Shown here: positions 17,887 through 26,738 of the stretch, in pieces | Position numbering within the stretch: position 1 is the first letter of the stretch | Layout of the letters: the number at the start of each line of letters is the position of its first letter | Assembly: GCA_019113175.1 (NCBI GenBank) | Contig: DXHY01000077.1 | Location: 1 to 64,000 of the forward strand | Direction of reading: 5' to 3' | Origin: Candidatus Eisenbergiella stercoravium | GTDB taxonomy: Bacteria > Bacillota > Clostridia > Lachnospirales > Lachnospiraceae | DNA length: 64,000 bases | The notes under the pieces: generated by a model | The model's database searches: none | Told to the model about the DNA's origin: nothing | Seen by the model: only the letters and a program-made list of their open reading frames with translations | Made by a program: the position numbers and the translations under genes

Positions 17887-19557
17887 ATGAAAACAGATAT
17901 TGAAATCGCGCAGGAAGCGGTTATGGAGCCCATTGAGAAGGTGGCTGAGAAGCTGGAAATCGGTGCAGACGATCTGGAGCTTTACGGAAAGTACAAGGCG
18001 AAGCTTTCGGAGGAATTCATGGCGTCCGTTCAGGACCGTCCGGATGGAAAGCTGATTCTGGTGACGGCGATCAATCCCACACCGGCGGGAGAGGGAAAGA
18101 CCACCACGAGCGTGGGTCTGGGAGAGGCGTTCGGAAAGCTCGGGAAAAAGGCGGTTATTGCCCTCAGAGAGCCTTCACTTGGACCGTGCTTTGGCATCAA
18201 GGGAGGAGCCGCAGGCGGCGGCTATGCCCAGGTGGTTCCCATGGAGGATCTGAACCTGCATTTTACGGGAGATTTTCATGCCATCACCTCTGCCAACAAC
18301 CTTTGTGCGGCACTTCTTGATAATCATATTCAACAGGGAAACGAGCTGGGCATCGATACCAGACAGGTGGTGTGGAAGCGCTGTCTGGATATGAACGACA
18401 GGGTGCTCCGGAATATCGTGGTCGGCCTTGGCGGCAAGGCGGACGGAACGGTCCGGGAGGATCATTTCGTCATCACCGTGGCCACGGAGATCATGGCGGT
18501 TCTCTGCCTGGCAGAAAATATGGCGGATCTGAAGCAGCGTCTTTCCCGCATGGTGGTGGCTTACACCTTTGACGGAAGGCCGGTGACCGCGGAGGACATC
18601 GGCGCGGTGGGCTCCATGGCGGCGCTTTTGAAGGATGCCATCAAGCCCAACCTGATCCAGACGCTGGAGCATACGCCCGCGCTGGTGCACGGCGGTCCCT
18701 TCGCCAATATCGCGCACGGCTGCAACTCCGTAAGAGCCACCAAGACGGCACTGAAGCTGGCAGATTACGTGATCACTGAGGCAGGCTTCGGCGCTGACCT
18801 GGGAGCGGAAAAGTTTTTCGATATCAAATGCCGGCAGGCGGGCCTGAAGCCGGATGCGGTAGTGCTTGTGGCGACGGTACGTGCCCTGAAATACAACGGC
18901 GGCGTTGCGAAGACAGATCTGGCGGCAGAAAATCTGGACGCGCTTGCAAAGGGAATCGTCAACCTGGAGAAGCATATCGAGAATCTTCAGAAGTACGGTG
19001 TTCCGGTGGTTGTCACCCTCAATTCCTTCCTGACCGACACGGAGGCGGAAATCGCCTATGTGAAGCAGTTCTGTGAGGAAAGAGGCTGTGAATTCGCCAT
19101 TTCCGAAGTGTGGGAGAAGGGCGGAGAGGGTGGAATCGCCCTCGCGGAGAAGGTGCTGGAAACCCTGGAGAAGAAGGAAAGCCATTTCCATGTGCTTTAT
19201 GAGGACAGTCTGAGCCTTCCGGAAAAGATCGAAGCGGTGGCGAAGGAAATTTACGGTGCAGACGGCGTGGTTTATTCACCCGCCGCAAAGAAACAGCTCG
19301 CAAAGCTTGCGGAACTGGGCTTTTCCAACCTTCCTGTCTGCATGGCGAAAACCCAGTATTCCCTTTCGGATAATCCGGCGCTTCTGGGAAGGCCGGAGCA
19401 TTTTGAAATCAGCGTCAGGGAGGCTTATGTATCTGCGGGGGCCGGTTTCGTGGTGGTTTTGACCGGAGCTGTCATGACCATGCCGGGACTTCCGAAAAAG
19501 CCTGCCGCGTTTGGAATTGACATAAACGAAGCGGGACAGATCACGGGACTGTTCTGA
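17887..19557 (+). CDS. fhs: Formate-tetrahydrofolate ligase
   Basis: It makes 10-formyl-THF from formate, THF and ATP, feeding purine and formyl-Met synthesis and, in acetogens, the methyl branch of the Wood-Ljungdahl pathway. The 556-residue protein has the P-loop [14 protein letters not shown] near residues 60-73, [21 protein letters not shown] and the C-terminal [13 protein letters not shown], all family hallmarks. ATG 17887 follows AAGGAGG. folD starts about 35 bases after its stop, so the two form a one-carbon unit. No CO dehydrogenase genes are in view, so acetogenesis cannot be claimed. Confidence 0.98.
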   Translation: MKTDIEIAQEAVMEPIEKVAEKLEIGADDLELYGKYKAKLSEEFMASVQDRPDGKLILVTAINPTPAGEGKTTTSVGLGEAFGKLGKKAVIALREPSLGPCFGIKGGAAGGGYAQVVPMEDLNLHFTGDFHAITSANNLCAALLDNHIQQGNELGIDTRQVVWKRCLDMNDRVLRNIVVGLGGKADGTVREDHFVITVATEIMAVLCLAENMADLKQRLSRMVVAYTFDGRPVTAEDIGAVGSMAALLKDAIKPNLIQTLEHTPALVHGGPFANIAHGCNSVRATKTALKLADYVITEAGFGADLGAEKFFDIKCRQAGLKPDAVVLVATVRALKYNGGVAKTDLAAENLDALAKGIVNLEKHIENLQKYGVPVVVTLNSFLTDTEAEIAYVKQFCEERGCEFAISEVWEKGGEGGIALAEKVLETLEKKESHFHVLYEDSLSLPEKIEAVAKEIYGADGVVYSPAAKKQLAKLAELGFSNLPVCMAKTQYSLSDNPALLGRPEHFEISVREAYVSAGAGFVVVLTGAVMTMPGLPKKPAAFGIDINEAGQITGLF

Positions 19558-19592
19558 TGAATGAGGCAGGACGAACCGGCATGGAGGGAAAA

Positions 19593-20444
19593 ATGGCACA
19601 GATCATTGACGGGAAGGCGATTTCCCAGACAATTAAGGATGAAGTGAAGCAGGAGGTGGAAGCCCTGTCGGGACAGGGAATCATGGTAACGCTCGCCGTG
19701 ATTCAGGTGGGGGATAATCCCGCTTCCACGGTTTATGTAAATAACAAAAAGAAGGCGTGCGCATATACGGGAATCCGCTCCCTGTCTTATAACCTGCCGG
19801 GAAGCGCGCGGCAGGAGGAGCTGCTGGCCCTGATCGCAGAGCTGAATGAACGGAAGGATGTGAACGGGATTCTGGTGCAGCTTCCTCTGCCGGCCCATAT
19901 GAATGAGGACGCGGTCATAGAAGCCATTGATCCCAAAAAGGACGTGGACGGTTTTCATCCGCAGAACGTGGGAGCGCTGTGCATCGGAAAGCCGGGCTTT
20001 GTTCCCTGTACGCCGGCGGGAATCATCGAGCTTCTGAAGCGCTCAGGCATTGAAATCGCCGGGAAGGAGTGCGTGATGATCGGAAGAAGCAATATCGTGG
20101 GAAAGCCCATGGCGCTGCTTCTGCTCCGGGAAAACGGGACAGTGACGGTGGCCCACTCCCGAACTGCGGATCTGAAGTCTGTCGCCGGACGGGCGGATAT
20201 TCTGGTGGTGGCGGTCGGAAAGGCAAAGATGATCACTGCGGAATATGTCAGACCCGGCGCTGCGGTCATCGATGTGGGGATGGACCGGGATGAAAACAAC
20301 AAGCTCTGCGGAGACGTGGATTATGAGGATGTTTCCCGCATTGCGGGCGCGATTACGCCCGTGCCCGGCGGTGTCGGCCCCATGACGATCGCCATGCTGA
20401 TGAAGAACTGTCTGCAGGCAGCCCGGATGCAGGCAGAAGGATGA
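19593..20444 (+). CDS. folD: Methylene-THF dehydrogenase / methenyl-THF cyclohydrolase
   Basis: This bifunctional enzyme interconverts 10-formyl-THF and 5,10-methylene-THF with NAD(P). Visible motifs are [16 protein letters not shown] with the catalytic Lys, [26 protein letters not shown] (Rossmann) and [10 protein letters not shown]. From ATG 19593 it has 283 residues, the normal size. I prefer this start to upstream ATG codons at 19560 and 19581 because GGAGGG at 19582-19587 is well placed. Confidence 0.96.
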   Translation: MAQIIDGKAISQTIKDEVKQEVEALSGQGIMVTLAVIQVGDNPASTVYVNNKKKACAYTGIRSLSYNLPGSARQEELLALIAELNERKDVNGILVQLPLPAHMNEDAVIEAIDPKKDVDGFHPQNVGALCIGKPGFVPCTPAGIIELLKRSGIEIAGKECVMIGRSNIVGKPMALLLLRENGTVTVAHSRTADLKSVAGRADILVVAVGKAKMITAEYVRPGAAVIDVGMDRDENNKLCGDVDYEDVSRIAGAITPVPGGVGPMTIAMLMKNCLQAARMQAEG

Positions 20445-20470
20445 TGGAATCCTGACAGGAAGGGGTGCCT

Positions 20471-22093
20471 ATGAAATGTCCCAGATGTGGGAGCGAGATG
20501 AAGGAGGGCATGCTGTTCTGCGAAAACTGCGGTGAGGAAATCCGGATCGTACAGGATTTTGAACCGGAGATCGATGGAATTGTGACCGGCTTCGATAACG
20601 CTTCCAATATCAGACCGGCAAAAGTGAATACGGAAAAAGGGAAAAAGAACGAAGCATCTCATATGCCGGTCCTGAAGAAAAGACATTTCGGCCGGAAAAA
20701 AAGGGTATTTTATGCGGCGGGCGGAGCGGCTCTTCTGATTGTATGCGTTTTGGCGGCAGTATTCGTTCTGTGTTTTCGAAATTCGGAGTATCAGTACAAA
20801 AGGGCGATGAGATACATACAGGCAGGCGATTATGACGTGGCCCGCGCTTATGCTGAGCAGGCTGTGCGCCTGGCTCCCGATGATTCGGAATATCTGGCGG
20901 CCTATGCGGTCTGTCTGGCTCAGACCGGACGGAAGGAAGAAACGGTAACCGTCTGTCTGCGGATTCTTGAGCTGGATGCCTCAAATGAACAGGCCTATCG
21001 CGCTCTGATTGCCATTTATGAAGAAGACGGGGAATATGAGAAAATCAATGATCTTCTCCTGTCCTGTCCGGATGAGCAGATCGTAAGCAGTTATCCGGCA
21101 TACGTGGCGAAGCCGCCGGAATTTTCCTATGAGAGCGGCATTTACGATAAGGCACTTTCTCTGCGCCTGAGCGCGAATACCAGTGGAACCATCTATTATA
21201 CCATGGATGGGAGCGAACCGGATGAGGACAGCCTGACCTATGCTTCTCCTATTTTCCTGGAGTCAGGAGCTTATCAGATCAGGGCGGTATTTGTGAACCA
21301 GTACGGTGTTGAGAGTCAGGAGGCGGAAGGAAACTATTTTGTGGATGTGACGGTACCGGACGCACCGCAGGTTTCTCCGGCGGAAGGAAGCTATTCCCGT
21401 CCTACACTGATCACGGTGTCTGGCGGAGAAAACTGCAGGATTTTCTATACTACGGATGGTTCCGAGCCGACACAGGATAAGATGGAGTATACGGGGCCTA
21501 TTCCAATGCCTGTGGGAGTGACAAAATTCCGCTTTATCTGTTACAGCCTGGCCGGGGCTGCCGGAGGGGAAACGCAGGTTACCTATGCGTTGAATCTGCG
21601 TGCATCTCTGAGCATCGAAGCAGCGCGGAATAAGCTTTTGATCGAACTGATAGCTGCGGATGTGATTCAGGATATGAGCGGTACGGTGGAAACCGGGACC
21701 GGACATTATGTATATAATTATCGTTATGCTGTGACCATAGACGGCGCAGATTACTATCTGTACCGCGAGTACTACGAGGACGATGCCGGAAACAGCGCGG
21801 CGACCGGTACGGATTATGTGGTCGATATCATGAATGGAACATGCTATAAAGCGGTGCAGGCTGCAGAGGCTTCCGGGAATGCGTCTGCAACAGACGGGGA
21901 ACCGGAGTCTGCAGGGCGACAGGGGAAAGGCGCAGTGGAACCGGATGCGAAGCTGCATCAAGCGGAAAAATCCCCGGAGGATCCCTGGAGCAGCCTGACG
22001 CTGCAGGAAATAGATTCTCAGGATAAAAATCCTGAAGCAGATGCCGGGGAAACAGATTCCCGGGGGACAGATGCCGGGGCGACGCCGGAATGA
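20471..22093 (+). CDS. Zinc-ribbon, TPR and chitobiase-C-like domain membrane protein
   Basis: Modular protein of 540 residues. The N-terminal zinc ribbon has CPRCGSEM and CENCGEE in the first 25 residues. One membrane helix follows (about 80-100), then TPR-like helices (YKRAMRYIQAGDYDVARAYAEQAVRLAPDD). Two beta-sandwich repeats resembling the CHB_HEX_C domain are marked by IYYTMDGSEP and IFYTTDGSEP. A further beta region and a Pro/Glu/Asp-rich tail end it. The topology suggests a cytoplasmic zinc ribbon and an outside sandwich and tail; the function is unknown. ATG 20471 follows AGGAAGGGG. Its place between folD and nfnA does not explain its role. Confidence 0.85.
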   Translation: MKCPRCGSEMKEGMLFCENCGEEIRIVQDFEPEIDGIVTGFDNASNIRPAKVNTEKGKKNEASHMPVLKKRHFGRKKRVFYAAGGAALLIVCVLAAVFVLCFRNSEYQYKRAMRYIQAGDYDVARAYAEQAVRLAPDDSEYLAAYAVCLAQTGRKEETVTVCLRILELDASNEQAYRALIAIYEEDGEYEKINDLLLSCPDEQIVSSYPAYVAKPPEFSYESGIYDKALSLRLSANTSGTIYYTMDGSEPDEDSLTYASPIFLESGAYQIRAVFVNQYGVESQEAEGNYFVDVTVPDAPQVSPAEGSYSRPTLITVSGGENCRIFYTTDGSEPTQDKMEYTGPIPMPVGVTKFRFICYSLAGAAGGETQVTYALNLRASLSIEAARNKLLIELIAADVIQDMSGTVETGTGHYVYNYRYAVTIDGADYYLYREYYEDDAGNSAATGTDYVVDIMNGTCYKAVQAAEASGNASATDGEPESAGRQGKGAVEPDAKLHQAEKSPEDPWSSLTLQEIDSQDKNPEADAGETDSRGTDAGATPE

Positions 22094-22138
22094 AACAGGT
22101 AGACATGCAGACATGCTGATGTCAGAATGGAGGAAAAC

Positions 22139-23023
22139 ATGTATCAGATTTTACAGGCAAGAGAACTGACCGCAAACATTTTTGAAATGGTTGTGGAAGC
22201 GAAGCGGGTCGCGAAATCCTGCGAGCCGGGACAGTTTGTGATCGTCAGAAAGGCTGCGGACAGCGAACGGATTCCGCTGACGATCTGTGATTATGACAGA
22301 GAAGCGGGAACGATCACCATCGTGTTCCAGATCGTTGGCGCGGGTACCCTGATGATGTCTGAGCTGAAGGCAGGGGATGCATTCCATGACGTGGTCGGCC
22401 CTCTGGGACGTCCTTCCGAGCTGGTGGAGGAGGATCCGGAAAGCCTCTCCAAAAAGAAAATCCTGTTTGTCGCGGGAGGCGTGGGAACCGCTCCCGTCTA
22501 TCCTCAGGTAAAATGGCTGCATGAGCATGGAGTGGCCGCAGATGTTATCGTGGGGGCGAAGACGAAGGATCTGATCCTCATGGAGGAGGAAATGAAGGCG
22601 GTGGCAGGAAACCTGTACATCACCACCGATGACGGTTCCTATGGAAGGAGAGGTATGGTAACCCAGACCATTCAGGATCTGGTGGAAAAGGAAGGGAAGG
22701 AATACGATGTCTGCATCGCCATCGGCCCGATGATCATGATGAAATTTGTCTGCAAGCTCACCAAAGAGCTGAACATACCGACTGTTGTCAGCCTGAATCC
22801 CATCATGGTTGACGGAACCGGCATGTGCGGCGCCTGCCGCGTGACCGTGGGCGACGAGGTCAAATTTGCCTGCGTGGACGGGCCGGAATTTGACGGACAT
22901 AAAGTGAACTTTGACGAGGCGATGAAGCGCCAGCAGATCTATAAGACACAGGAGGGAAGGGCTTACCTGAAGGCAAAGGAAGGCGCGACCCACCACGGCG
23001 GCTGCGGAAACTGCGCAGATTGA
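22139..23023 (+). CDS. nfnA: NfnA-type FAD/NAD-binding subunit (sulfide/dihydroorotate dehydrogenase-like)
   Basis: Small subunit of the NADH-dependent reduced ferredoxin:NADP+ oxidoreductase, which couples electron bifurcation between ferredoxin, NADH and NADPH. A ferredoxin-reductase FAD domain has RIPLTICDYD; an NAD domain has FVAGGVGTAPVYPQ; the C-terminal [2Fe-2S] cysteines are in GTGMCGACRVTVG and KFACVDGPEFDGH. Length 294. ATG 22139 is preceded by ATGGAGG, which also contains an earlier ATG (22127) that I reject. It is followed at 38 bases by the large subunit, the standard nfn order. Confidence 0.9.
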   Translation: MYQILQARELTANIFEMVVEAKRVAKSCEPGQFVIVRKAADSERIPLTICDYDREAGTITIVFQIVGAGTLMMSELKAGDAFHDVVGPLGRPSELVEEDPESLSKKKILFVAGGVGTAPVYPQVKWLHEHGVAADVIVGAKTKDLILMEEEMKAVAGNLYITTDDGSYGRRGMVTQTIQDLVEKEGKEYDVCIAIGPMIMMKFVCKLTKELNIPTVVSLNPIMVDGTGMCGACRVTVGDEVKFACVDGPEFDGHKVNFDEAMKRQQIYKTQEGRAYLKAKEGATHHGGCGNCAD

Positions 23024-23061
23024 GCAAAACCGGACTTGTTATTCAAAATGGAGGATTACAC

Positions 23062-24444
23062 ATGGATGTATTAAAAAAGGTACCCGTCAGGGAACAGGAT
23101 GCAAAGGTAAGAGCGGCCAACTTTGAGGAGGTCTGCCTGGGATACAATAAAGAAGAAGCGATGGAAGAGGCTTCCAGATGCATTAACTGCAAAAACGCAC
23201 AGTGCGTAAAGGGCTGTCCGGTATCCATCAACATTCCCGGCTTTATTGAGAAGGTGAAAGAAGGAGATATGGAGGCCGCCTATCAGGTGATCAGCGCTTC
23301 TTCTTCCCTTCCTGCCATCTGCGGCCGCGTCTGCCCGCAGGAGAGCCAGTGCGAAGGAAAGTGCATCAGAGGCATCAAGGGAGAGCCCATTTCCATTGGA
23401 AAGCTGGAGCGCTATGTGGCTGACTGGGCCAGAGAAAACGGCATTAAGCCAGAAGGCGCTGCGGAAAAGAAGGGTAAAAAGGTAGCCGTAATCGGTTCCG
23501 GACCGGCAGGTCTTACCTGCGCGGGAGATCTCGCCAAAATGGGCTATGATGTGACCATTTTTGAGGCGCTTCATGAGCCCGGCGGCGTGCTGGTTTATGG
23601 TATTCCTGAATTCCGTCTTCCCAAGGAAGCCGTAGTGAAGAAGGAAATTGAAAACGTGAAGTCTCTGGGCGTTAAAATCGAGACTAATGTGATTGTGGGA
23701 AAATCCGTTACCATCGATGAGCTTCTGAATGAGGAAGGTTTTTCCGCCGTATTTATCGGCTCCGGCGCAGGACTTCCCAAATTCATGGGAATCCCCGGTG
23801 AGAACGCCAACGGCGTATTCTCCGCCAACGAATACCTGACCAGAAGCAATCTGATGAAGGCCTTCCGTGAGGATTCCGATACCCCTATCATGCGCGGAAA
23901 GAAGGTTGCAGTGGTCGGCGGCGGAAACGTGGCCATGGATGCGGCAAGAACCGCTCTTCGCCTTGGCGCTGAGGTACATATCGTATACAGAAGAAGCGAA
24001 GAAGAGCTTCCCGCCCGTGTGGAGGAGGTTCATCATGCCAGGGAGGAAGGCATTATCTTTGATCTGCTGACCAATCCTGTGGAGATTCTGGAGGATGAAA
24101 ACAACTGGGTATGCGGCATGAAGTGCATCCGCATGGAGCTTGGCGAGCCTGATGCCTCCGGCAGAAGACGTCCTGTTGAGATTCCCGGCTCCGAGTTCGT
24201 CATCGATTGCGATACGGTCATCATGTCCCTGGGAACATCCCCGAATCCGCTGATTTCTTCCACCACCAAAGGCCTTGAGGTCAACCGGAGAAAGTGTATT
24301 GTCGCTGATGAGGAGTATGGAAAAACGTCCAAGGAAGGCGTATATGCAGGCGGAGACGCCGTGACGGGAGCCGCTACGGTAATTCTGGCAATGGGGGCAG
24401 GAAAAGCCGGCGCAAAAGGAATAGATGAATATCTGTCCAGATAA
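23062..24444 (+). CDS. nfnB: NfnB / NADPH-dependent glutamate synthase-like large subunit
   Basis: Large subunit partner of NfnA. It is often annotated gltA, but no glutamate synthase large subunit lies nearby, which favours the Nfn role. The N-terminal two [4Fe-4S] domain has CINCKNAQCVKGCP and CGRVCPQESQCEGKC. Next come FAD-binding GSGPAGLTCAGDLAKMGYDV, an NADPH site GGGNVAMDAARTALRLGAEV, and the C-terminal VYAGGDAVTGAATVILAMGAGK. Length 460. ATG 23062 follows ATGGAGG; an upstream TTG at 23020 would overlap nfnA and is rejected. Confidence 0.92.
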   Translation: MDVLKKVPVREQDAKVRAANFEEVCLGYNKEEAMEEASRCINCKNAQCVKGCPVSINIPGFIEKVKEGDMEAAYQVISASSSLPAICGRVCPQESQCEGKCIRGIKGEPISIGKLERYVADWARENGIKPEGAAEKKGKKVAVIGSGPAGLTCAGDLAKMGYDVTIFEALHEPGGVLVYGIPEFRLPKEAVVKKEIENVKSLGVKIETNVIVGKSVTIDELLNEEGFSAVFIGSGAGLPKFMGIPGENANGVFSANEYLTRSNLMKAFREDSDTPIMRGKKVAVVGGGNVAMDAARTALRLGAEVHIVYRRSEEELPARVEEVHHAREEGIIFDLLTNPVEILEDENNWVCGMKCIRMELGEPDASGRRRPVEIPGSEFVIDCDTVIMSLGTSPNPLISSTTKGLEVNRRKCIVADEEYGKTSKEGVYAGGDAVTGAATVILAMGAGKAGAKGIDEYLSR

Positions 24445-24447
24445 TAC

Positions 24448-24470
24448 TGCTGCCCGCATTGCGGGCAGCA
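24448..24470 (+). terminator. Perfect inverted repeat after nfnB
   Basis: TGCTGCCCGCA (24448-24458) and TGCGGGCAGCA (24460-24470) are exact reverse complements around a single base, so the RNA stem is about 9 bp. It ends the nfn pair but lacks a T-run, so termination is uncertain. Confidence 0.5.
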
Positions 24471-24535
24471 AAGGCAGATGTATGATTATAAGGAATCGGC
24501 AGTTTATTAACCGGACAGACAGCATGGAGGAGACA

Positions 24536-24844
24536 ATGGTTAATCATATTGTGATGTGGAATTTTAACCCGGAGCTTACAGAAGAGGAACGGCAGGAGGC
24601 CGGCAGGAAGATCCGCCGGATGTTCCTGCACGTGGGAGAAGTGGTAAAGGGCGTGTTCAGCCTTCAGGTTTATACCAATGAGCTGGCATCCAGCAACCGG
24701 GATATCGCCCTGATCTCCCGGTTTGAGACGCTGGACGATCTTGCGGCCTATCAGCTCCATCCGGAGCATGTGAAGGCAGCGGCCTATATCAAGACCGTTG
24801 CCTGTGACCGCACCTGCTTTGATTATGTGGATTCGGAAGAATAA
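24536..24844 (+). CDS. Dabb (stress-responsive A/B barrel) domain protein
   Basis: This 102-residue single-domain protein begins MVNHIVMWNFNPELTEEER, typical of the dimeric alpha-beta barrel Dabb family, and has DLAAYQLHPEHVKAAAYIK near its end. Family members are varied and mostly uncharacterised; the reaction, if any, is unknown. ATG 24536 is supported by GGAGGAG at 24525-24531. It stands alone between hairpins at 24448 and 24846. Confidence 0.88.
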   Translation: MVNHIVMWNFNPELTEEERQEAGRKIRRMFLHVGEVVKGVFSLQVYTNELASSNRDIALISRFETLDDLAAYQLHPEHVKAAAYIKTVACDRTCFDYVDSEE

Positions 24845-24845
24845 C

Positions 24846-24882
24846 TGCGGCGCAAAACGATAATGCGCATATTGCAGCCGCA
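24846..24882 (+). other. Hairpin between the Dabb gene and a zinc-ribbon gene
   Basis: TGCGGCGCAA (24846-24855) pairs with TTGC-A-GCCGCA (24872-24882), a 10-bp stem with one bulged A. The loop contains the palindrome ATGCGCAT. It lies about 13 bases before the ribosome binding site of the next gene. Confidence 0.5.
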
Positions 24883-24905
24883 TCCATGCAGAATGGAGGA
24901 GACTT

Positions 24906-25805
24906 ATGCCCTGGTGTCCAAAATGCAGAAATGAATACGTTGAAGGGGTAACCGTGTGCGCGGACTGCGGTTGTGCGCTGGTGGATTCTCCGGAGGAGTA
25001 TTCCCGCGCCGAGCTGGAGCAGGGCGCACAGGATAAAATGCAGGAGCTGGTGCGTTTCCTTACTGCAAACGGAGTTGCGGGCGCAAGGATGGAGGAAACG
25101 GAGCTTCCGGAGGAAACGCTGGTCACGGTGGAGGAAAAAGAGCTTACAAGGGCCGAACGATATAAGACCGTTTTCCTGAAGGAGTGGGCAAAGGAACATC
25201 CGGAAGAACAGGAAGAAAAAATGGAAGCAGCACCGGAGGAAATGGCAGAAGCTTATGAAACGGAGCTACAATCCGGACAGCAGGAAGGGATGGCCCGGAC
25301 GGAGACAAAGGGCCTTTCCGGCTCTCCTGTCTATGAGAATGCTTCCCAGAAAGCGGAAAGTTTCCGATCCGGGGCCTGGATGCTGATTTTTGTGGGAGTG
25401 GCTGGCCTGATCCTTCTGGCACTCGCCATCGCGGGCTTTCTGCCCGTGCATCTTGCCGGGGTTTCCGGAGTCCTTTCCGGCCTTGTGATGGGCGCGCTGT
25501 TTGTGGCGTTCCTGATATCCGGCATTTCTTCCCTGAAAACCTCACGCCAGCTGGAAGGAAAGGCAAAGGAGGAATCCGATCTGAGAGAGGAGCTGCTTGA
25601 CTGGTGCAGGACTCATCTTTCCGCAGAGCAGATTGATGCTTCCATTGAAGAGCTTCCGGAATCCGAAGAGGAACGCTACTTCAGACGGACGGAACGGATC
25701 AGGAGTCTGATCGTACGGGATTTCATGAATCTGGATGAGGCTTATCTGGAAAGCTTTGTGGATGAGATCTATACGGAGTATTTTGACGCGCCGGAGGAAA
25801 TATGA
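24906..25805 (+). CDS. Zinc-ribbon membrane protein of unknown function
   Basis: The 299-residue protein begins MPWCPKCRNEYVEGVTVCADCGCALVD, a four-cysteine zinc ribbon. A Glu-rich region follows that may be related to DUF2007-type modules (LVRFLTANGVAGARMEE). Two adjacent membrane helices lie at about 158-210, and a charged helical C-terminus ends the protein. I do not recognise a precise family. ATG 24906 follows ATGGAGG. The stop lies five bases before rlmH, so cotranscription is likely. Confidence 0.8.
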   Translation: MPWCPKCRNEYVEGVTVCADCGCALVDSPEEYSRAELEQGAQDKMQELVRFLTANGVAGARMEETELPEETLVTVEEKELTRAERYKTVFLKEWAKEHPEEQEEKMEAAPEEMAEAYETELQSGQQEGMARTETKGLSGSPVYENASQKAESFRSGAWMLIFVGVAGLILLALAIAGFLPVHLAGVSGVLSGLVMGALFVAFLISGISSLKTSRQLEGKAKEESDLREELLDWCRTHLSAEQIDASIEELPESEEERYFRRTERIRSLIVRDFMNLDEAYLESFVDEIYTEYFDAPEEI

Positions 25806-25809
25806 AAAT

Positions 25810-26289
25810 ATGAAATTCTCCATTTTATGCGTTGGAAAAATAAAGGAGAGCTTTTACCGCGATGCGGTCGCGGAATATGCAAAGCGTCTGTCCCGCTATG
25901 GAAAGCTGGAAATTATGGAAGTGGCGGATGAAAAGACGCCGGACGAGCCCAGCGAGGCACAGCGGCTTCAGATTCTGAAAAAGGAAGGAGAGCGGCTGAA
26001 AAAAGTCCTGGCAAAGGACGCTTTCCACGTGGCGCTTGCCATTGACGGGCAGAAGATGGATTCCGTCCGTTTTGCTGCCCGGCTGGAACAGCTCGGCGTT
26101 TCCGGGGTCAGTCATGTCCAGTTCCTGATCGGAGGCTCTCTTGGTCTGGACCGGGAGCTTCTGGACGGCGCTGATCTGAAGCTCAGCTTTTCCGATATGA
26201 CCTTTCCCCATCAGCTCATGCGGGTGATCCTTCTGGAGCAGCTCTACCGGGCGTTTCGCATTATAAACGGGGAGCCGTATCATAAATAA
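25810..26289 (+). CDS. rlmH: 23S rRNA pseudouridine-1915 N3-methyltransferase RlmH
   Basis: This SPOUT-fold methyltransferase acts on assembled 70S ribosomes. The 159-residue protein starts MKFSILCVGKIKESFYRDAV and has the SAM-binding knot FLIGGSLGLDRELL and the conserved tail FPHQLMRVILLEQLYRAFRI. Full length. ATG 25810 is four bases after the previous stop; the ribosome binding site GGAGG lies inside the preceding gene's last codons (25794-25798). After it comes a 449-base stretch without a gene. Confidence 0.97.
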   Translation: MKFSILCVGKIKESFYRDAVAEYAKRLSRYGKLEIMEVADEKTPDEPSEAQRLQILKKEGERLKKVLAKDAFHVALAIDGQKMDSVRFAARLEQLGVSGVSHVQFLIGGSLGLDRELLDGADLKLSFSDMTFPHQLMRVILLEQLYRAFRIINGEPYHK

Positions 26290-26293
26290 GTTC

Positions 26294-26322
26294 TTGCACC
26301 ACAGGCCGCTTTGTGATATGAT
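26294..26322 (+). promoter_or_regulatory. Sigma-A promoter at the start of the 26.3-kb gene-free stretch
   Basis: TTGCAC (26294-26299), 17 bases, TATGAT (26317-26322). It drives a short leader with a strong GGGAGG site and a five-codon reading frame. Confidence 0.65.
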
Positions 26323-26340
26323 GTCAGAAGTTTGAAGAAA

Positions 26341-26460
26341 GGGAGGTGGCTTGATGTCGACTGTTCGCTGATAGATGGACAATAAAAATTTTCTCACCCC
26401 ACATCTGTGTGATGAGTTTTTTTGTCGTACCTGTTTGCGGACAGCTTCATCTGGCCACCT
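26341..26460 (+). ncRNA. Structured leader with a five-codon frame; possible decayed type I toxin or attenuator
   Basis: GGGAGG at 26341 precedes ATG 26354, which encodes only MSTVR and then TGA (26369-26371). A terminator-like hairpin follows at 26393. Beyond it, GCCACCT (26454-26460) is the reverse complement of AGGTGGC (26344-26350), and CATC (26448-26451) can pair with GATG over the start codon. So a long-range duplex would close the RNA and hide both the ribosome binding site and the start. That layout is known from Firmicute type I toxin mRNAs with GGAGGTGGC leaders. Here the toxin frame is only five codons and no antisense promoter was found. A leader-peptide attenuator is the alternative. 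Function unproven. Confidence 0.4.
26393..26423 (+). terminator. Terminator-like hairpin with seven T
   Basis: CTCA (26393-26396) pairs with TGAG (26413-26416), and CACA with TGTG inside, with two mismatched positions. Seven T follow (26417-26423). With A-rich sequence upstream it could also work on the other strand. Confidence 0.6.
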
Positions 26461-26738
26461 TTGATGCGGAAAGGATGGCGTGCGCGGCACGTCTTCTGCT
26501 GCTTTCGGAGCATTTTTTCAGGAAGCAGAGAAGGACTGTTTTCTGTGCCGGGAAATAACCGGGGCAGAGCCGGATATATGGAATCTGTGCATATATCCTG
26601 AGAGACATGGATGATTATCGGTAAACAGGCAGACGGATAGCTCGGTGAGGCGGGTTATTCGTTTTTTATTGTCTGTCAAAGGAAAAAGGAGAAAGAAATG
26701 ACAATCAGATCAGAAAAGACTTTGAGAGGATTTTTATT
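26461..26738 (+). other. Gene-free stretch before the RNHCP genes
   Basis: About 280 bases with no convincing gene. GGATATATG (26572-26580) and CATATATCC (26590-26598) form a perfect 9-bp inverted repeat. A weak 4-bp stem with six T lies at 26500-26518. AAAGGAG at 26686-26692 is a strong ribosome binding site, but the ATG at 26698 that it serves opens a 64-codon frame out of phase with the RNHCP gene at 26739. Confidence 0.4.

Noticed and set aside
22100-22125. Short direct repeat AGACATGC before nfnA
   Set aside because: Only eight bases repeated twice; too short to mean more than chance.
26464-26601. Possible 45-codon small gene starting ATG 26464
   Set aside because: No ribosome binding site, no known motif, and it crosses the inverted repeat at 26572.
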